64,000 nucleotides of DNA from Ceratotherium simum simum (GCF_000283155.1 NW_004454179.1:11759858-11823857), one strand, 5' to 3'; positions 44,612-57,330 are shown, counted from the first letter of the stretch. Made by a program: numbers and translations. Notes: generated by a model not told the origin, from the letters alone.

Positions 44612-47600
44612 GTATGCCCTGGGCCGCGGGGAGACGGACAGGGGCGGGCTGGGCAGGGTTAAAGCGCCGGGGCGAAGTAATTTGCAAGGTTGGAGGAGGA
44701 GACGGAGAATGGTTAAAGCACTGGAAGGAGGGCTTCCTGCTGCGAGGGAAGGAGTTAAGGCTCAAATTGCGAATGGGGACAAAGGGGTTAACGGAGCCTG
44801 TGGGTAGCGAAGGGTTAACGAAGGAGGGAAGGCTGAAGGGTTAACTGAGATTAGGAGAATAAAGTGAATTGGGGGTGTGTGTAGGAGCTGAGAGGGGAAC
44901 GGTAGGAGAGAGGGAACTGTAAACGTGGTGAAAGGAGGGGGCGCCTGTAGGGGGTCATTAGTGGGCGAGGGGAAGCCAAGGAGGGGCGGCTGAAGCGGGA
45001 TGAGGGAGGCGAGGCGGGGCCTGGGGAGCATATGAGAGAGCTTTGGAGGAGCCGGGCTGGAGGAGCTCAGAGGGCACGAGACAGCATAGGGTTGGGGCCG
45101 GTCTGGGGACCCGGGCTCTCCTGTGGGTTAGGAGGGGAGCAAGCTGTGAGCGTCGTGCTTGTGAAGAGATGAGGAGGAGGTCTCATTTTGATACTTCCCA
45201 GTGAGCTCAGACATCATATCAGTGCAATGCTTTTGCGTTTGAAGTTTCACCGGGCAACTTTTCCTGATAAACTTTCTGCTTACTCTGCACAGTTCTCTTT
45301 CTCCATGCAGAGCTTCCTCTGGCTCTGCAGCTGCTTTGCTTTAGGTCCTTGGTTAGAACAGAGGCAGGCAGGGTCAGGGAGATCCATGATTTGGCTCAGG
45401 ATTGAAGGAGACCTTGGTAAATGATGAAGACCTGGGAGTTAGACAAAGAGGAAAGAAGTGCAGTGTGATGTTAAGAGGAACTTCCTGGCCACGAACTTTA
45501 GGATTTAGGCAGCAGTTTCTCAGGGAAGCTGAGAGTAACCCTCAAGTAGCTCTGTTAAGGATTAGACCTGTTTACAGATGGGCTGCCCTTGGGGTAGGAA
45601 TGGTCTTTTCTAGTTTCTCATTCCTGTTTGCAACCTGTCTCTTCCTGCAGCCTCTGGGCAAAACAGGTGTTCTGGGGACTCTGGAAAAGAGCCTGTCTTC
45701 ATGGTCTTTCTGGACCAAAAGTTGACAAGAATTGGTTGAATCTGTCCAGAACCACATTCATGCAAGCATTGTATTAGATGGTCCCTTTGTTGAATCCTGG
45801 AAGACTTTTCAGGTATCTGCTTGGCCTGTGGCAGAGGGAGTAGGTAGACCCAAGGTAGAAGTGAATGAAGGGGATGTCTTTGCTGATTACCTTTCCCTTT
45901 AAGACTGAGTCTTTCTCCTACATGACAACCTCTTACTTCCTCCAGAGATGGCAGAAGCTAGGCTGGATAGGGCTGAGGCCAGCTCCCTGTGTCGATGGGA
46001 GGATGTGAAGAGGCTGACAGTGTGGAGGGCCTGAGGACCAGCCACCTGCTGCTTAGGGAGGGCCACGGGGAGCAGCCTGTCTCTGTCTGGTAGCCGGAGG
46101 AGGTGTGGCCAGTGGTACAGTTCTTTCTGGCAAGCACACTGTTCTTTGGTTGAGAGGAGTTTTTGAAGAGAGCTTCTGAGTGAAAAGCAGCTCTTGATAA
46201 CTTAATCACCCATTCTAATTGCACCTCTATATTTAAATATGTATTGTGATGAACTCTGTTGGATTGTGTCATGAGAAAAGTGGGCCTGCCTCTGCCATAC
46301 TGTTTTTTCAGGCTGCATTTGAGTGTAGGGAGAAATCCCTACACGGACTTGGGCAACTGTTTTTATGTCACCCAACTGGCCATGAAGGATAGAGTTGTGT
46401 GTAAAAGGTATTGAAGCACGTGCAAAGGACTAAGACTGGTTTGGGCAACTTTTTTTCTTCTTCTTGCTGCAAACTTGTTAATGGTGTAGACTCGGTGAAT
46501 GATGAAGGCCAGAGATGGGCCAGCATGTAATGATGACTAAAAAGGATTGTGAAATTAGAAATGCTGCATAGATGAAGAAAAACGTAAGAGGGGACAGCTC
46601 AGCAAATGATTCTTTCTAAGATTCAAAGGGGGTTGCATAATTAAGATCCTGAAATTAATTCATTGATATCCCTCACATTTGGGGTCCCACAAGGCCTCTT
46701 CAGTTCTCATGGCAGGATGACAGACTGAGGCTGCCTGGGTCTGGCTGTGGGCCAGGTTACCTTGGGATTCCTTTTCTTGCAACAGAAGGGTGGCTCTTTG
46801 GCTAGTGGTCCTTGGCCAGCAGGGACATCCTGGCTGAAAGCGGAGACTTTAGTGAGCAGGGAGCAGAAGCAGAGAGGCAGAGCCTGTGCTCTGGGGCCAC
46901 TCCAGTCCTGTACCTGCCCTGCAGAGTTAAGTGTTGTAGGAATTAAGTTGAGGGATGCTCTGGGTCCTTCAATAACATCTTTCTCTAAGTGCAAAATATG
47001 ATTATTTTCTGTATACTCGTCTGCTTCCCGTCAGGTCTCTGAGTAAGTAGAATATTACACTCTGTGCTTGGGGACTAGCTTAATTTTGTCTGACTCTTGG
47101 TCATTCTTTGCAGTGGGGTTTTAAGGTAAAGCCTCTCTCCTTGATGCAATACCTCCTGGGAGACTTGGCCAGAAAGAGAGCTGCAGTGAGGTCACAGATG
47201 GAGCATGGAAGAGTGGACATAGTTTTGCCACTTGTTGCTGGATGGACCTCGGCTGAGGGAGGGGCAAGACTGAGAATATGCAGCAGGAAGCTGGAGCAGA
47301 TATGAAGCCTGCAGTCACTCCCATCTTTTCCAGAGTTCTGCAGTTTCATGGGGTCCTTCCTGGGAGAGCTTCCCTTTTCTTGCCTCTTTCCCCTGACAAA
47401 CTTTTCTAAATCTAACTGGTTGTGGAATTAGTCAAATGATTTGGCAAAATCAGAGTTAAGGAAAGACATGGAGATTTGCCCCTTTTCCTAATCCACTCTG
47501 TTGAGATTCTAAGCTATTTGTAGTGACTTTCTTACAAGTTCTATAAATAACTTAGCGTTTCCTAGCAGAGAATAAGCATTTCTACAAAGGCAAATAATAT

Positions 47601-48928
47601 TCTGGCAAAAGAGGATGAAACCAGACCTACTGGTTTTAAATAGTGTTTAAATTGCATGGTACTGTCATGCTTGCTGGGATCACATGTAACATGTCTTTTA
47701 TTTGATTGTTAACGTCCTTTCAGCATACGATCCCAATTGCAAAGCACACTCCATCAATGTCCCAGCGGCAGGCAAAGTTTTTGCAGTCTGTGGAACAGTC
47801 ATGTGGCCAAGGCATCTCAAATGCAGAGTGTTTGTGGGCTAAATGCAGACTTCCCTCCACTGATGGTTTCCATTTTGTCTGTTTCTCAAATCTACCAAGT
47901 TTCCCTATCCGTTCTGAAGAAAAGCAGGATATTTTTTAAAGAGCACTAATTACTCTACTAAAGGGAACCCTTATTGAATTAAATCCTCAGAGTGAAATAA
48001 TGACTGAATCTCTTCCTCAGCTGCCTCTCTGTTGGAATTATGGGGGAAGTTTAACATGGTCCACAGAGGCCCCAAATCATTTAATGTTTCAGCTCTACCT
48101 TTGAGGCGGCAGTCTCCTGGGATCATCCTCCGGATGCAGGTGCTCACAGGGCTCAGCCTGGCTCCTGCTGCAGTTCTCTGTGCAGAGCTGAGCTAGCCTA
48201 AGTTTGGCCTTTGTCACTCGCGTGATAAAAGACTAGCTTTAGTCCATGGGGCGTGGGCTGGGGTCTGGAGGCATTGGGTTTGTTTAGAACAAACTGTATT
48301 TAACATAGGGCACAATCTAGTCTTTCAGGAATTAGCTGTCTAAGGGGCAGGAGTGGGGCTGAGCTTCTAATCCCAGGAACAATGCCCATTGGGGATGCTC
48401 AGGATGGTGTTTTAACAGAGGCCAATTGGTTGATGCACCTCTTGCCTTGATGCTTGGTGTGTTTACAGGAACCATGGAGGAGAGATAATCCCTGCCAGTC
48501 CCATTTGGGATTGGTAATTTGAAACAGGAAGAAGCAAAAGGGGCAACCACTTGGTCTGTTTTATTTCTAAAAGAAGCCTGCCTGTTGGGGATAGAAGGGA
48601 GCCTCTTGTGCTTGTGGAATTGGGCAGACTCCAGCTGTCCATCCCTTGGTCTTATCCCAGAGAGGTGTGGCCTCCCTTTAGTTATCTTTTGCCCCAGGTT
48701 CCTCCAGGATGGGGCCTTTAGCTTTGTAAGGCAGAGCCCCTTAGCTTCACATTGTCTGCTTTCAGGCTCACCCTTTTGTTTTGTCTTTTGCAGGTTGGGT
48801 GGCCCAGACCCCTTGGACTACGTCAGCATGTACAGGAACATGGGGAGCCCTTCTGCCAACATCCCCGAGCACTGGCACTACATCAGCTTCGGCCTAAGTG
48901 ATCTTTATGGCGACAGCAGAGTCCATGA
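44430..48928 (+). CDS. SUFU: SUFU, suppressor of fused homologue (5' part)
   Basis: SUFU binds GLI transcription factors and holds them inactive in the cytoplasm and at the cilium when Hedgehog signalling is off. Exons 1 (44430-44611) and 2 (48794-48928) are present, encoding residues 1-106 of an expected 484. The coding lengths, 182 and 135 bases, reproduce the human boundaries at coding positions 182 and 317 as I know them. Exon 1 starts MAELRPSGAPGPTAPPAPGP, with the unit PGPTAPPA twice in tandem, then enters the SUFU domain (FASLFPPGLHAIYGECRRLY). Exon 2 continues LGGPDPLDYVSMYRNMGSPS and NIPEHWHYISFGLSDLYGD. Compared with my memory of the human protein, Met77 and Ser102 replace Val and Asn. 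The ATG lies in the CpG island. The remaining exons are beyond the right edge. Confidence 0.97.
44612..48793 (+). other. SUFU intron 1
   Basis: 4.2 kb with no ERE and no repeat that I recognise confidently. The first 600 bases are G-rich purine sequence continuing the CpG island. No other exon, ORF or RNA gene can be supported. Confidence 0.6.
48794..48928 (+). CDS. SUFU: SUFU exon 2 (residues 61-106)
   Basis: The acceptor 'ttttgtcttttgcag' precedes 48794. 135 bases encode the rest of Trp61 to two bases of Glu106, donor ga|gtgagt. It includes the conserved HWHYISFGLSDLYGD core of the SUFU domain. Confidence 0.97.
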
Positions 48929-49474
48929 GTGAGTGTGTGCCACTTGCCCACCCTCCACCTCCCCGTTCCTTCACCTTGAGCCTTATTTCTGAGGTTTTCC
49001 TGAGCAGGGGTGATAATGTCATAGTCCTGTGAGGTTGGCACTTCTCAGGTGGAACTTCTGGGTTTCTGCTCTCTGCTTCTGTCTGTCCAGGTCAGCACCT
49101 GAGTTCTGCTTATCTGGTGCAGGAAAATGTCAATGATGAGCAAGAGTTCCAAAACCATCAGGTTTTTCCAAGCTTGCTCTGGTGTTTGAGCTCAGAGGAC
49201 AGGCAGCATAGCTATGACCCAGAACTTGGGTTGATGCCTCTAAGTCTACTCCTTTTTTTCCCTCTAGCTTATTATGAAAAATTTTAAATATGAAGCAAAG
49301 TTGAGAGAATTTTACAGTGAACACGCATATACCCACTACCTAGATTCTATCATTAACATTTTACTGTATTTGCTTTATTATGAATATATGCATATCTATC
49401 CCTGTGTTGATCTTACCTACTTCCTTTTAACCTGCGGTTATCTGTGCTCAGATTATCCACAGTACATTTTTTTT

Positions 49475-49716
49475 TTGTGTGTGTGTGAGGAAGACCAGCC
49501 CTGAGCTAACATCCGATGCCAATCCTCCTCTTTTTGCTGAGGAGGATTGGCCCTGGGCTAACATCCATGCCCATCTTCCTCTACTTTGTGTGGGATGCCG
49601 CCACAGCATGGCTTGACAAACAGTGCGTTGGTGCGCATCCGGGATCCGAACCTGCGAATCTCAGGCCACCAAAGCGGAACATGCACACTTAACCGCTGCG
49701 CCACCAGGCCAGCCCA
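49475..49716 (-). repeat. ERE SINE, copy 14 (ERE2-like)
   Basis: Reverse ERE with tail blocks 'gctaacatccgatgccaatc' and 'gctaacatccatgcccatc'. The 16-bp duplication acagtacatttttttt is at 49459-49474 and 49717-49732; its T-rich end blurs the left edge. Confidence 0.92.
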
Positions 49717-49889
49717 ACAGTACATTTTTTTTACCCTAGTCTGTCTTCCATTTGCTGCCCTGGACACTTCTAAATCCTACTACCTGCCTCCCTTACTTCC
49801 CTCTATAATTACTGAATTTAAACAAATTTTAATATTAAGTTAAACATAATCAACTTAGTATTAAATCAGCTAAAACAATAACAGCAACA

Positions 49890-50165
49890 GTAATAATAAT
49901 AAAAGCTAACATTTATTAAGAATTGATTATGAACCAGATATTCTTCTAATCACTTTATATGTATTAACTAGTTTTATTTTCATCACAACTGTCTAATACT
50001 GGTAGGTACTAATATTTGCCCCATTTTACAGATGAGGAAACTGAGACACAAAGAGATTCTATAACTTGCTTAAGGTCACACAGCTTGGAAGTCGTGGAGC
50101 CAGGATTCTAATGCAGGCAGTCTGGCTCCAGAGTCCATACTCTTCATGACTCTGCTCTGTTGTCT
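49890..50165 (-). repeat. MIR SINE (near full length)
   Basis: 'gctaacatttattaagaatt', 'ccattttacagatgaggaaa', 'ctgagacacaaagagattct', 'aaggtcacacagcttggaag', 'gcaggcagtctggctccaga' and 'gtccatactcttcatgactc' follow the reverse MIR consensus across its whole length. Confidence 0.8.
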
Positions 50166-50509
50166 CTCAAACAATTATATCACGTACTCCAATAAGCTAC
50201 TATCAATAATTAAAAAAAAAACATTTTGTTTCCATCTATACTCTGTTGAGGAAGGGGTTCTTTTCTTCAATTTAAATGTAGTCTTCCCTCCTCTTCGTTA
50301 GCATGGTTAATCAAGAACTGATTCTATTTCTATTATCATATCCTCTTCTGTGTTTTGCTTTTGTCCTATCATTTTTGCCCCTTATACCATCTTTTTGGTA
50401 TCTGGGTGGTGGCTGCTTAGCATGTGTAGGTTGAGTAGCAGGGCTCTTCCTGGCCTGCCCCAGCATAAGAGGCTGATTCTGGAGATGATGATTTGAAGAT
50501 GAAGAAGAT

Positions 50510-51012
50510 GATAATAGTCTCCCTACCCCACTTTGTTTTAGTTCTTACTGTCTTCCATATCATTGTGTCAGATGCTTTACAATCTTATCAGGTTCTTTTG
50601 TTGTCTCCGTGTTATAGATGAGGAAACCTAGTCCCTTACGGAGTTAAATAAATTGCTTAAAGTCACACATCTAGGGGCCCGCCTGGTGGCGCAAGCAGTT
50701 AAGTGCGCACACTCCGCTGCAGCGGCCCGGGGTTCGCCGGTTTGGATCCCGGGCGAGCACTGACGCACTGCTTGTAGAGCCATGCTGTGGCGGCGTCCCA
50801 TATAAAGTAGAGGAAGATGGGTACGGATATTAGCTCAGGGCCAATCTTCCCCAGCAAAAAGAGGAGGATTGGCATCAGATGTTAGCTCAGTGCTGATCTT
50901 CCTCACAAAAAAAAAAAAGAAAAGTCACACATCTAGGCTGTAAAAGAGCTAGGATTGAATTGAGCTGTCTGAGTCCAAAGTCTGAGCTCTTAACCACTGA
51001 GCTATACCACCT
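50510..51012 (-). repeat. MIR SINE split by an ERE
   Basis: The left part ('gatgctttacaatcttatca', 'ttatagatgaggaaacctag') and right part ('aggctgtaaaagagctagga', 'tctgagctcttaaccactga') bracket the ERE at 50676-50920. Confidence 0.65.
50676..50920 (+). repeat. ERE SINE, copy 15, inside MIR
   Basis: Forward ERE2-like copy with the dimeric tail. The perfect 17-bp duplication aaagtcacacatctagg is at 50659-50675 and 50921-50937, made of MIR bases. Confidence 0.94.
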
Positions 51013-51334
51013 CTCTGATCACAGGCCCAACCCAACTTCCTCTTGTCTTTTGTTAAGCTCAGAGGCCCAGGCCTCATCTCCTTACTGATCACATGTGGGG
51101 AGCAATGCCTGGGCCTGCCTTTACAGCCTTCCAGAAGTATCCATTGCAGTGTCACAGAAGGCTTTGGGAACAGGGAATTAATCTTGCCTGAATGGGGACC
51201 CTGCATTACAGTGTTAATAATGGAGACAGAATAGCAAACAGATGCAGAGAGTAAAAGGACTGTGCTGGACTTTAATTTATATTTTTAATAAGAACCTGCA
51301 GAGGGTATTTAGTGCAGCTAGCCTGTACCTTCTT

Positions 51335-51547
51335 TTTTTTTTTTTTTTTTTTTTAATTTATTTTTTTTTCCCCTAAAGCCCCAAGCGATAGTTGTAAGTC
51401 ATAGTTGCACATTCTTCTAGCTGCTGTATGTGGGACGCGGCCTCAGCATGGCCGGAGAAGCAGTGCGTCTGTGCGCGCCCGGGATCCGAGCCCGGGCAGC
51501 CTGCATCGGAGCGCACGCACTTAACCGCTAAGCCACGGGGCCGGCCC
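51335..51547 (-). repeat. ERE SINE, copy 16 (ERE1-like)
   Basis: Reverse ERE with a long T run on the left and a well-kept head ('cttaaccgctaagccacgg'). The perfect 16-bp duplication tagcctgtaccttctt is at 51319-51334 and 51548-51563. Confidence 0.94.
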
Positions 51548-52224
51548 TAGCCTGTACCTTCTTGATGACAAATTTATTCCAGTTAAAAGAATACCATTTC
51601 CTACGTGGCTTAAAGATTCTTACAGTCTACCTGCTTATCAGGTATGGGTCCAAGGCCCAAAATGACATAAAGAACATAATTGAGAAAGCCTTCTATTTCA
51701 GAAGGAACAACCTCTGAATTTGAAAGAGGGCCTTCCTTTGTTTAACATACCCCATATATGTGTATCATTTCTATATGATTAAGCTCTTTGATATTCATAT
51801 GTCATTTATGACAACAGTGAGACCTCCATTTGGGCTTTCACTTCACCACTCAAGCCTAGTGTTTCTGGTATTAAATCCTGTCACTAGAAGGACATGGAAG
51901 AAATGTTCTTGGATATTTACCCAGTTCTGGTCTATATTGCAGAAGTCAAAAGTACCTTTGTAATTGGCCTTGTGCTGGTGTGAATGGTCTCTTCTCAATC
52001 CTGGTAAGTTTCTTGAAGAAAAGTTTGCTTTTCCAAACATTTCATGTGGCGAGGCCTCTTTGAAACAGATTCATGGATTCTCATTTAATTTAGTGCTTGA
52101 AGCTGAGGTCAGAAGGGTGAGTGTTCTACCATCCAGCTTAAGTACTAGGAGATGTTGAATTGGAATTATGACGAGTGAATCTCTGGCACTGTTCTTCTGC
52201 TGTCTTTTGTCTTCTCAGTTAGTG

Positions 52225-52570
52225 AGAAAAGGGCAGAAGCATTGGTTCATTTATTCAGCATACATTCATCAAGCACCTATTTTGTACCAGACACAGAAGG
52301 TTGTAATAGATGTAAAATGCCATAAAATGCCAAGACATAATTTTTACCTCAAGGAGCTCATATTCTAGAGGGGAGATAAATGTAAGGAGACAGTTACAGT
52401 ACTGCATAATAAATGCTACAATCCATGGATGTGGAACATGTTCTGGGGGTAGAGTGGAACGAGTGACTTTTAGTCAGGCTGCTGGATCAGAAGAAGTTCC
52501 AGGGAGGAGGTGAAGTTCGAGGGGACCCTTGAAGGAAGGAGGCTGGGGTGAAATCTGCAGCCTGCCACTC
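52225..52570. repeat. Old interspersed repeat, family unnamed
   Basis: 'ttattcagcatacattcatc', 'caaggagctcatattctaga', 'gatgtggaacatgttctggg' resemble the same old repeat seen near 21.9 kb. Confidence 0.4.
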
Positions 52571-52927
52571 TAGGGCACCAACATTCACTTTGAGGACTGA
52601 GAGGGGCTTCAAAATCTTCTAGCCCAGTGTTTCCAAAACTTCTGGTGCCACCTGCATAATTTTTGCCACCTGTAGTATATTACCTACTTTGTGTTCTCTC
52701 CCTTTTTAAAAGCTGGTATAAATATATTTTTAAAAGTTAAGTCACTACCATATATGAAAACCAGTAATTTAAAGGTAATTATGGAAATAAACACAGTGAT
52801 AACAAAGCAATGTTATTAAATTCTAGATTAATACTGTGGCTTGTCGCAGAAGATTCTAAGAGTGAGGGCAGCTTTCTCTTTGTTTGATAGATTAGCTAGT
52901 ATGAGAGAGGTGTTAAAAAGATATCCT

Positions 52928-53168
52928 GGGGCCAGCCCAGTGGTGCAGCAGTTAAGTGCAGGGGCTCTGCTTCGGAGGCCGGGGGGTTTGCAGGTTCGGA
53001 TCTCGGCGCACAACAACGCACTGCTTGTCAAGCCATGCTGTGGCGGCGTCCCATATAAAATAGAGGAAGATGGGCACGAATGTTGGCCCAGGGCCAATCT
53101 TCCTCAGCAAAAAAGAGGAGGATTGGCATCGGATGTTAGCTCAGGGCTGATCTTCCTCACACACACAC
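52928..53168 (+). repeat. ERE SINE, copy 17 (ERE2-like)
   Basis: Forward ERE with a somewhat altered head ('gtggtgcagcagttaagtgc') and the dimeric tail. Only a short duplication, aaaaagat, is visible at 52915-52922 and 53169-53176. Confidence 0.88.
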
Positions 53169-53484
53169 AAAAAGATTTGTTAAGACCAATAGAACCTGAC
53201 CCTAGGCATGATTAGAAAAATTGAAAGAGAATTGAAAAGAGGAGCTTTTTTTTTAAAGTATGATTCAGTATTTTTTATTGTCACAGACAAATAGGAAGCA
53301 CTGAGCTAGTCCATCTCCCTCAGTTGTACAGTTGAGGAAAGTACAGCTGCTGAAGGCCATCCAGCAAGTTCATGAGAGCGGCAGGGTCTCCTGACATCCC
53401 CACTATTCTGTGCTTTCTCTCATGATTGGGAAAAAGGAATGTATGGGGCATTGTCTGTCTTTAACATAATAATATAAGCAACCT

Positions 53485-53692
53485 TTTTTTTTAGTTTTTA
53501 CTATATTCCAGGTTAGTGCTAAGTTCTTTATGTAAAATTACCATTTTATATTATCCTCATAGTAATTCTGTGACATAAGGAATTCTTATTACCTCTTGCT
53601 TATAGATAAAGAAATTTAGGCTTAGAGAACTTACCACACTAACTGGTAAATTAGAAGCCAAGCCCGTATTCTTAGCTACTATGCTGTATTGC
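53485..53692 (-). repeat. MIR SINE
   Basis: 'ctatattccaggttagtgct', 'attatcctcatagtaattct', 'agataaagaaatttaggctt' and 'ttagctactatgctgtattg' follow reverse MIR order. Confidence 0.6.
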
Positions 53693-56384
53693 CTTTCCAT
53701 TTTAATCAGTCAACAGCATTTATTAAATGCCTCCTGTGTACCTTCTCCCATTAAGATCTTTCCTTCTCCTCACAGCTTGTTGAGGATAGGGACAACCAGA
53801 AGCCTAGGGGTCCCCTGCATTTCTTCTTGCTCTTGGCAGGCTTGCTTTGGAGGCAGGAGGGGAGCCCCACCCTGGTAGCCCCAAGATGGGTGAAGAGCAA
53901 GCTGAGTGGATGAGCCCTGGGATGGCCGGTTCCACCAAGTTCTTTCCCTGTTCACGTTCACTAAAGGAAACAGGACAAGAGAGCACTTGTTTGGATTAAA
54001 AGGTTCTTAGGAGGCTGTTTCTGAAGTTGGAGAGATGGAACAACTTGCAGCTTGGAGCAGCCACAGGGGAGAATGGAGTGCTTTTCTAGGAACCCCAAGG
54101 CTACCCCCAACTGACTTCAATGGCAGAGGCTGTCCTGTTGCTCTTCCCCTGGACTTGGGAGGTGTGAGACAGCTGAGCTTCAGCTGCCGAGTGCTTGTCG
54201 GAAGCCTGCGGCTCTGGCCCCTGCCTTTATGGCCAGGCAGCTGTGGACTGGAATGTGGCGATTTGTAGGGCTGTGGAAGAGGTGGCTTCAGCACTGCTCT
54301 CCATGAGGATTTCTGGCTGCCCGCAGTACTGCCAGCAGCCCTGGCTGGACCCAAACTATAGGGGGCCTAACCAAGGTGTGAGAGGCCGGCTAGTTTCAGA
54401 GTGTGTTTGTGATCTCAGGCAACCTTCCCTGGTGGGATTCCACAGGGCTGGTCATCTGCTGTACACATCAGGCTGGTTCCAAAGACAGTCTTTGTGTGGC
54501 GTTGGCCCGAAGGCTGGCAGTTCCACAGGGTAGGGCCCACACCTCACCTCTACCGCCACGGTCGATCTGGGCTCTGCTGCACAAACGCTGGCTTCTTGGT
54601 GGGTATGTCCACGGAGTGTGGAGTTGTTCGTGCCCCCCTTAGGGCTGGAACTGCTATGGACTGGTTTTCTGTGGCTGCCTCTCCTGGATTGGCAGAGACC
54701 CTCCTTTTCCCTTCAGGTTCCTCTCAGCTGGGCTCTGCACGAATGAGTTATTTATTAAAACACTGGATACAGATTAACTTTTCCACTTCTTGTTTTGTGT
54801 GGCCTTGGTCCCCTGCAGTTGGGAAATGCTGATTTTCCCTCCTCAAAGCTTGGTTTGCAGGAACTTTTTAATGTGCCATTTCATCTCCTGGGGTTTCCAG
54901 TGGAAATCCTGCCTTTGCCATAACACCTGTCTGGGGAGTATGGTCCCTCCTCTGGTTGGCCCTTTGCTTTCTTCCCAAAGCTCCCCTGAAGCTGACAACT
55001 GGAATGCTTCTCTAAGCCACCCACAGATGGCAGGTCCTGACCCTGCCCCCAGCGGGCACAGCAGGCTGAAGAAGTGCTCTGTAGGCTCATTGGAGGCAGG
55101 CCTCCCTGAAGCTTTGGTCCCTCCCTTTCATCTCAGAGTGTTTAGTTTCAGGATTGCTGTTTGTGTGAAATGGTAGTGCTCTCTGCTAAGGGCAGGGGAT
55201 CTGGGCCACCTAGAAAGAGTGGGGCGCCCTTGGTCTTGGCCCAGGTTGGGAATAAGGTCCAGCAGCAGGGCTAGAGCTCTCTCTGAAGCTGAAACCACCA
55301 TTCTGGGTTGGATTTCAGGCCCCAGATCTCTGAATTTTGAAAGGTTGAGAATTCCTTTTCTTTTGTAACCACAGGAGGACCTAAGGCATTGTGGGGTTCC
55401 CAGCAGATCTCTGGGTACATGGCTTCATCCTTTTTAAAACATTTCATTTGCAGCGTGGGTTATCTCTTCCTCATGGGGTAGGGATTCCAAATTCTCCAAT
55501 TCAAAGAGTCTCCCAGCAGCAAGGGGAGAGTTGGGAAGAGATTCGTTGAGCTGACCCAGTCAAACTCACTTTAGAACGTCTGAGAGGCTTGATCATTGGG
55601 GAGGGACTGCCAGGCCAGAGTGGCACTGGTTAACACTGAGAGATTTCCTTTTCTTCCTGCAGAGACTCGGAAGGCTTTATGGGTTTGACATGATCGGATC
55701 TCTCATCCCAAGATTATTCCCTGTTCTGCCCACCCTTCTAGGCTCCCATCTTCCACATTGCGGCTTTTTCCATATTGAGTGCTCGTCCGCATGCCTGCCA
55801 TGTTCTGGGTCTGGGTTTGCCAGCATCTCCCTTGCCCAGTGTTCTGACTCAGAGGTTCTGACTCTGGACTTTGGCCTTTGACTCCTAAGTTCATTCCTCC
55901 ATCCTGCCTCTAGGGTATCCCAGTCAGCTATGTTTCCTGTTTCAGTAGCTCAGTCCTGATGTCCGGTCCTAAGATATGTGTGGAGTGATCTGTCCTCCTG
56001 ATCTGGGCCCCGTAGGAATGGTCTCCTCACCGCTGCACATACCTTTGCAGCTCGCTGACCTGCCTGCCGAGCTCTCTGCCACAGAGCATTGGGCTGTGCA
56101 ACACACTGCACTATCAGAGCTCTGTTGAGTCCCTGGTACAGGCAAACACTGGAGAAGATGATGTGTTCTGATGAGCGGGGGCAGGGACAATGAGAAGTCA
56201 TACCTACCCCTGTCCTTGAAAAACCCAACATCTGCTTGGTAAGAGATGGCAAAGTCCCTGGGAAAGAAGGAGACAACGAGAATTGGGGCTGGGAGCAGCT
56301 TTTGGCTTTGCCTGACTTCTGTGGCTTTGAGGCTGTCTGCCCTCACCCTGTGATCGTCCATGCTTCAAGAAGCTTAAAACATGT

Positions 56385-56590
56385 AATAATAATTGCAAAC
56401 ACTTAAAGCTCTTACTGTGTGCAAGGCACTATTCTAAGTGCTTTATATAAATTCATTTAATCCTCACAACAGCTCTGTGGGATAGGTATTATTAATCTTA
56501 TTTTACAAGGAAACTGAGGCACAGGGTTGTTAAGGGACTTATCCACCCAGCCCAGCCAGCTGGAGCTGGGCTATAAACCCAGGCAGTCTG
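56385..56590 (-). repeat. MIR SINE
   Basis: 'gtgtgcaaggcactattcta', 'tcatttaatcctcacaacag', 'tttacaaggaaactgaggca' and 'aacccaggcagtctggctac' follow reverse MIR order. Confidence 0.75.
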
Positions 56591-57075
56591 GCTACAGCAG
56601 TCCTCACCTTTCCCTTCACCTGTGCAGAGAGAGAAGGGGGCGGGGCCTGGAGACCTCCATTACAATTATGCACCTCAGTTCAAAGGTATCTTGGATTAAT
56701 GGAGTGTGAATAGTTAAGCAAGAAGTGCTTTGTAGGGGCAATGTTGAGCTGGATGTTGAAGGAGTTTTGCAGAGAAGATACCTGCTAGATAACGGCAAGA
56801 GGGTGAAACAGGAGAGTAGGTGACAGGATCCTGGGTCATCTCTCAAGTCAGGGCTTCTGCAGCTTGGACATCCAGTTCACATGGTCATGCTTCTTGTGTG
56901 GCCAGGGATGTGTGCAGCATTCCAACAGCTCAGAGCATGTCTTGACCAGGATGTATGGACTATCTGATCATTCTCTCAGAGGGAAGAGGGGGTGGAAATG
57001 AGGAACACTTCAAAGCTGGGAGTACCCTCGCCATCTAGCTGGGGTGTCTATAGTGCCAATCTGGGAAGGATTTCT

Positions 57076-57080
<5 letters not shown>

Positions 57081-57109
<29 letters not shown>

Positions 57110-57330
57110 NNNNNNNNNNNNNNNNNNNNNNNNNNNNNNNNNNNNNNNNNNNNNNNNNNNNNNNNNNNNNNNNNNNNNNNNNNNNNNNNNNNNNNNNNNN
57201 NNNNNNNNNCTAGTTGCTGTATGTGGACTCGGCCTCAGGATGAACGGAGAAGTGGTGCCTCGATGCGCACCCGGGATCCGAACCAGCATCGCAGCGCGTG
57301 CACTTAACCACCAAGCCACAGGGCCGGCCC
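57081..57330 (-). repeat. ERE SINE, copy 18, containing an assembly gap
   Basis: A T run, then 100 N, then the ERE1-like head from 'ctagttgctgtatgtgga' to 'caagccacagggccggccc'. The perfect 15-bp duplication aaggatttctgttct is at 57066-57080 and 57331-57345, so the gap lies wholly inside this one element. Confidence 0.93.
57110..57209. other. Assembly gap of exactly 100 N
   Basis: 100 N is a usual placeholder for a gap of unknown size. It starts at the end of a long T run inside an ERE. From other copies, only about 40-60 bases of element body should be missing besides the variable T tract. Confidence 1.

Larger units (their letters stand above)
44150..44660 (+). promoter_or_regulatory. CpG-island promoter of SUFU
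   Basis: CCAAT box in 'agccaatgg' (44176-44184), a GC box 'ccccgccccc' about 30 bases later, then a CpG-dense leader with a CTCF-like motif (44242-44257) and an NRF1-like tgcgcaggcgc (44294-44304). No TATA box is evident. This layout favours a start near 44250-44270 and a leader of about 170 bases. Confidence 0.7.

Noticed and set aside
48794..48806. GLI-like motif (tgggtggcc) at the start of SUFU exon 2
   Set aside because: One mismatch to a 9-base motif, inside coding sequence fixed by the protein (LGGPD). Such matches are frequent by chance.
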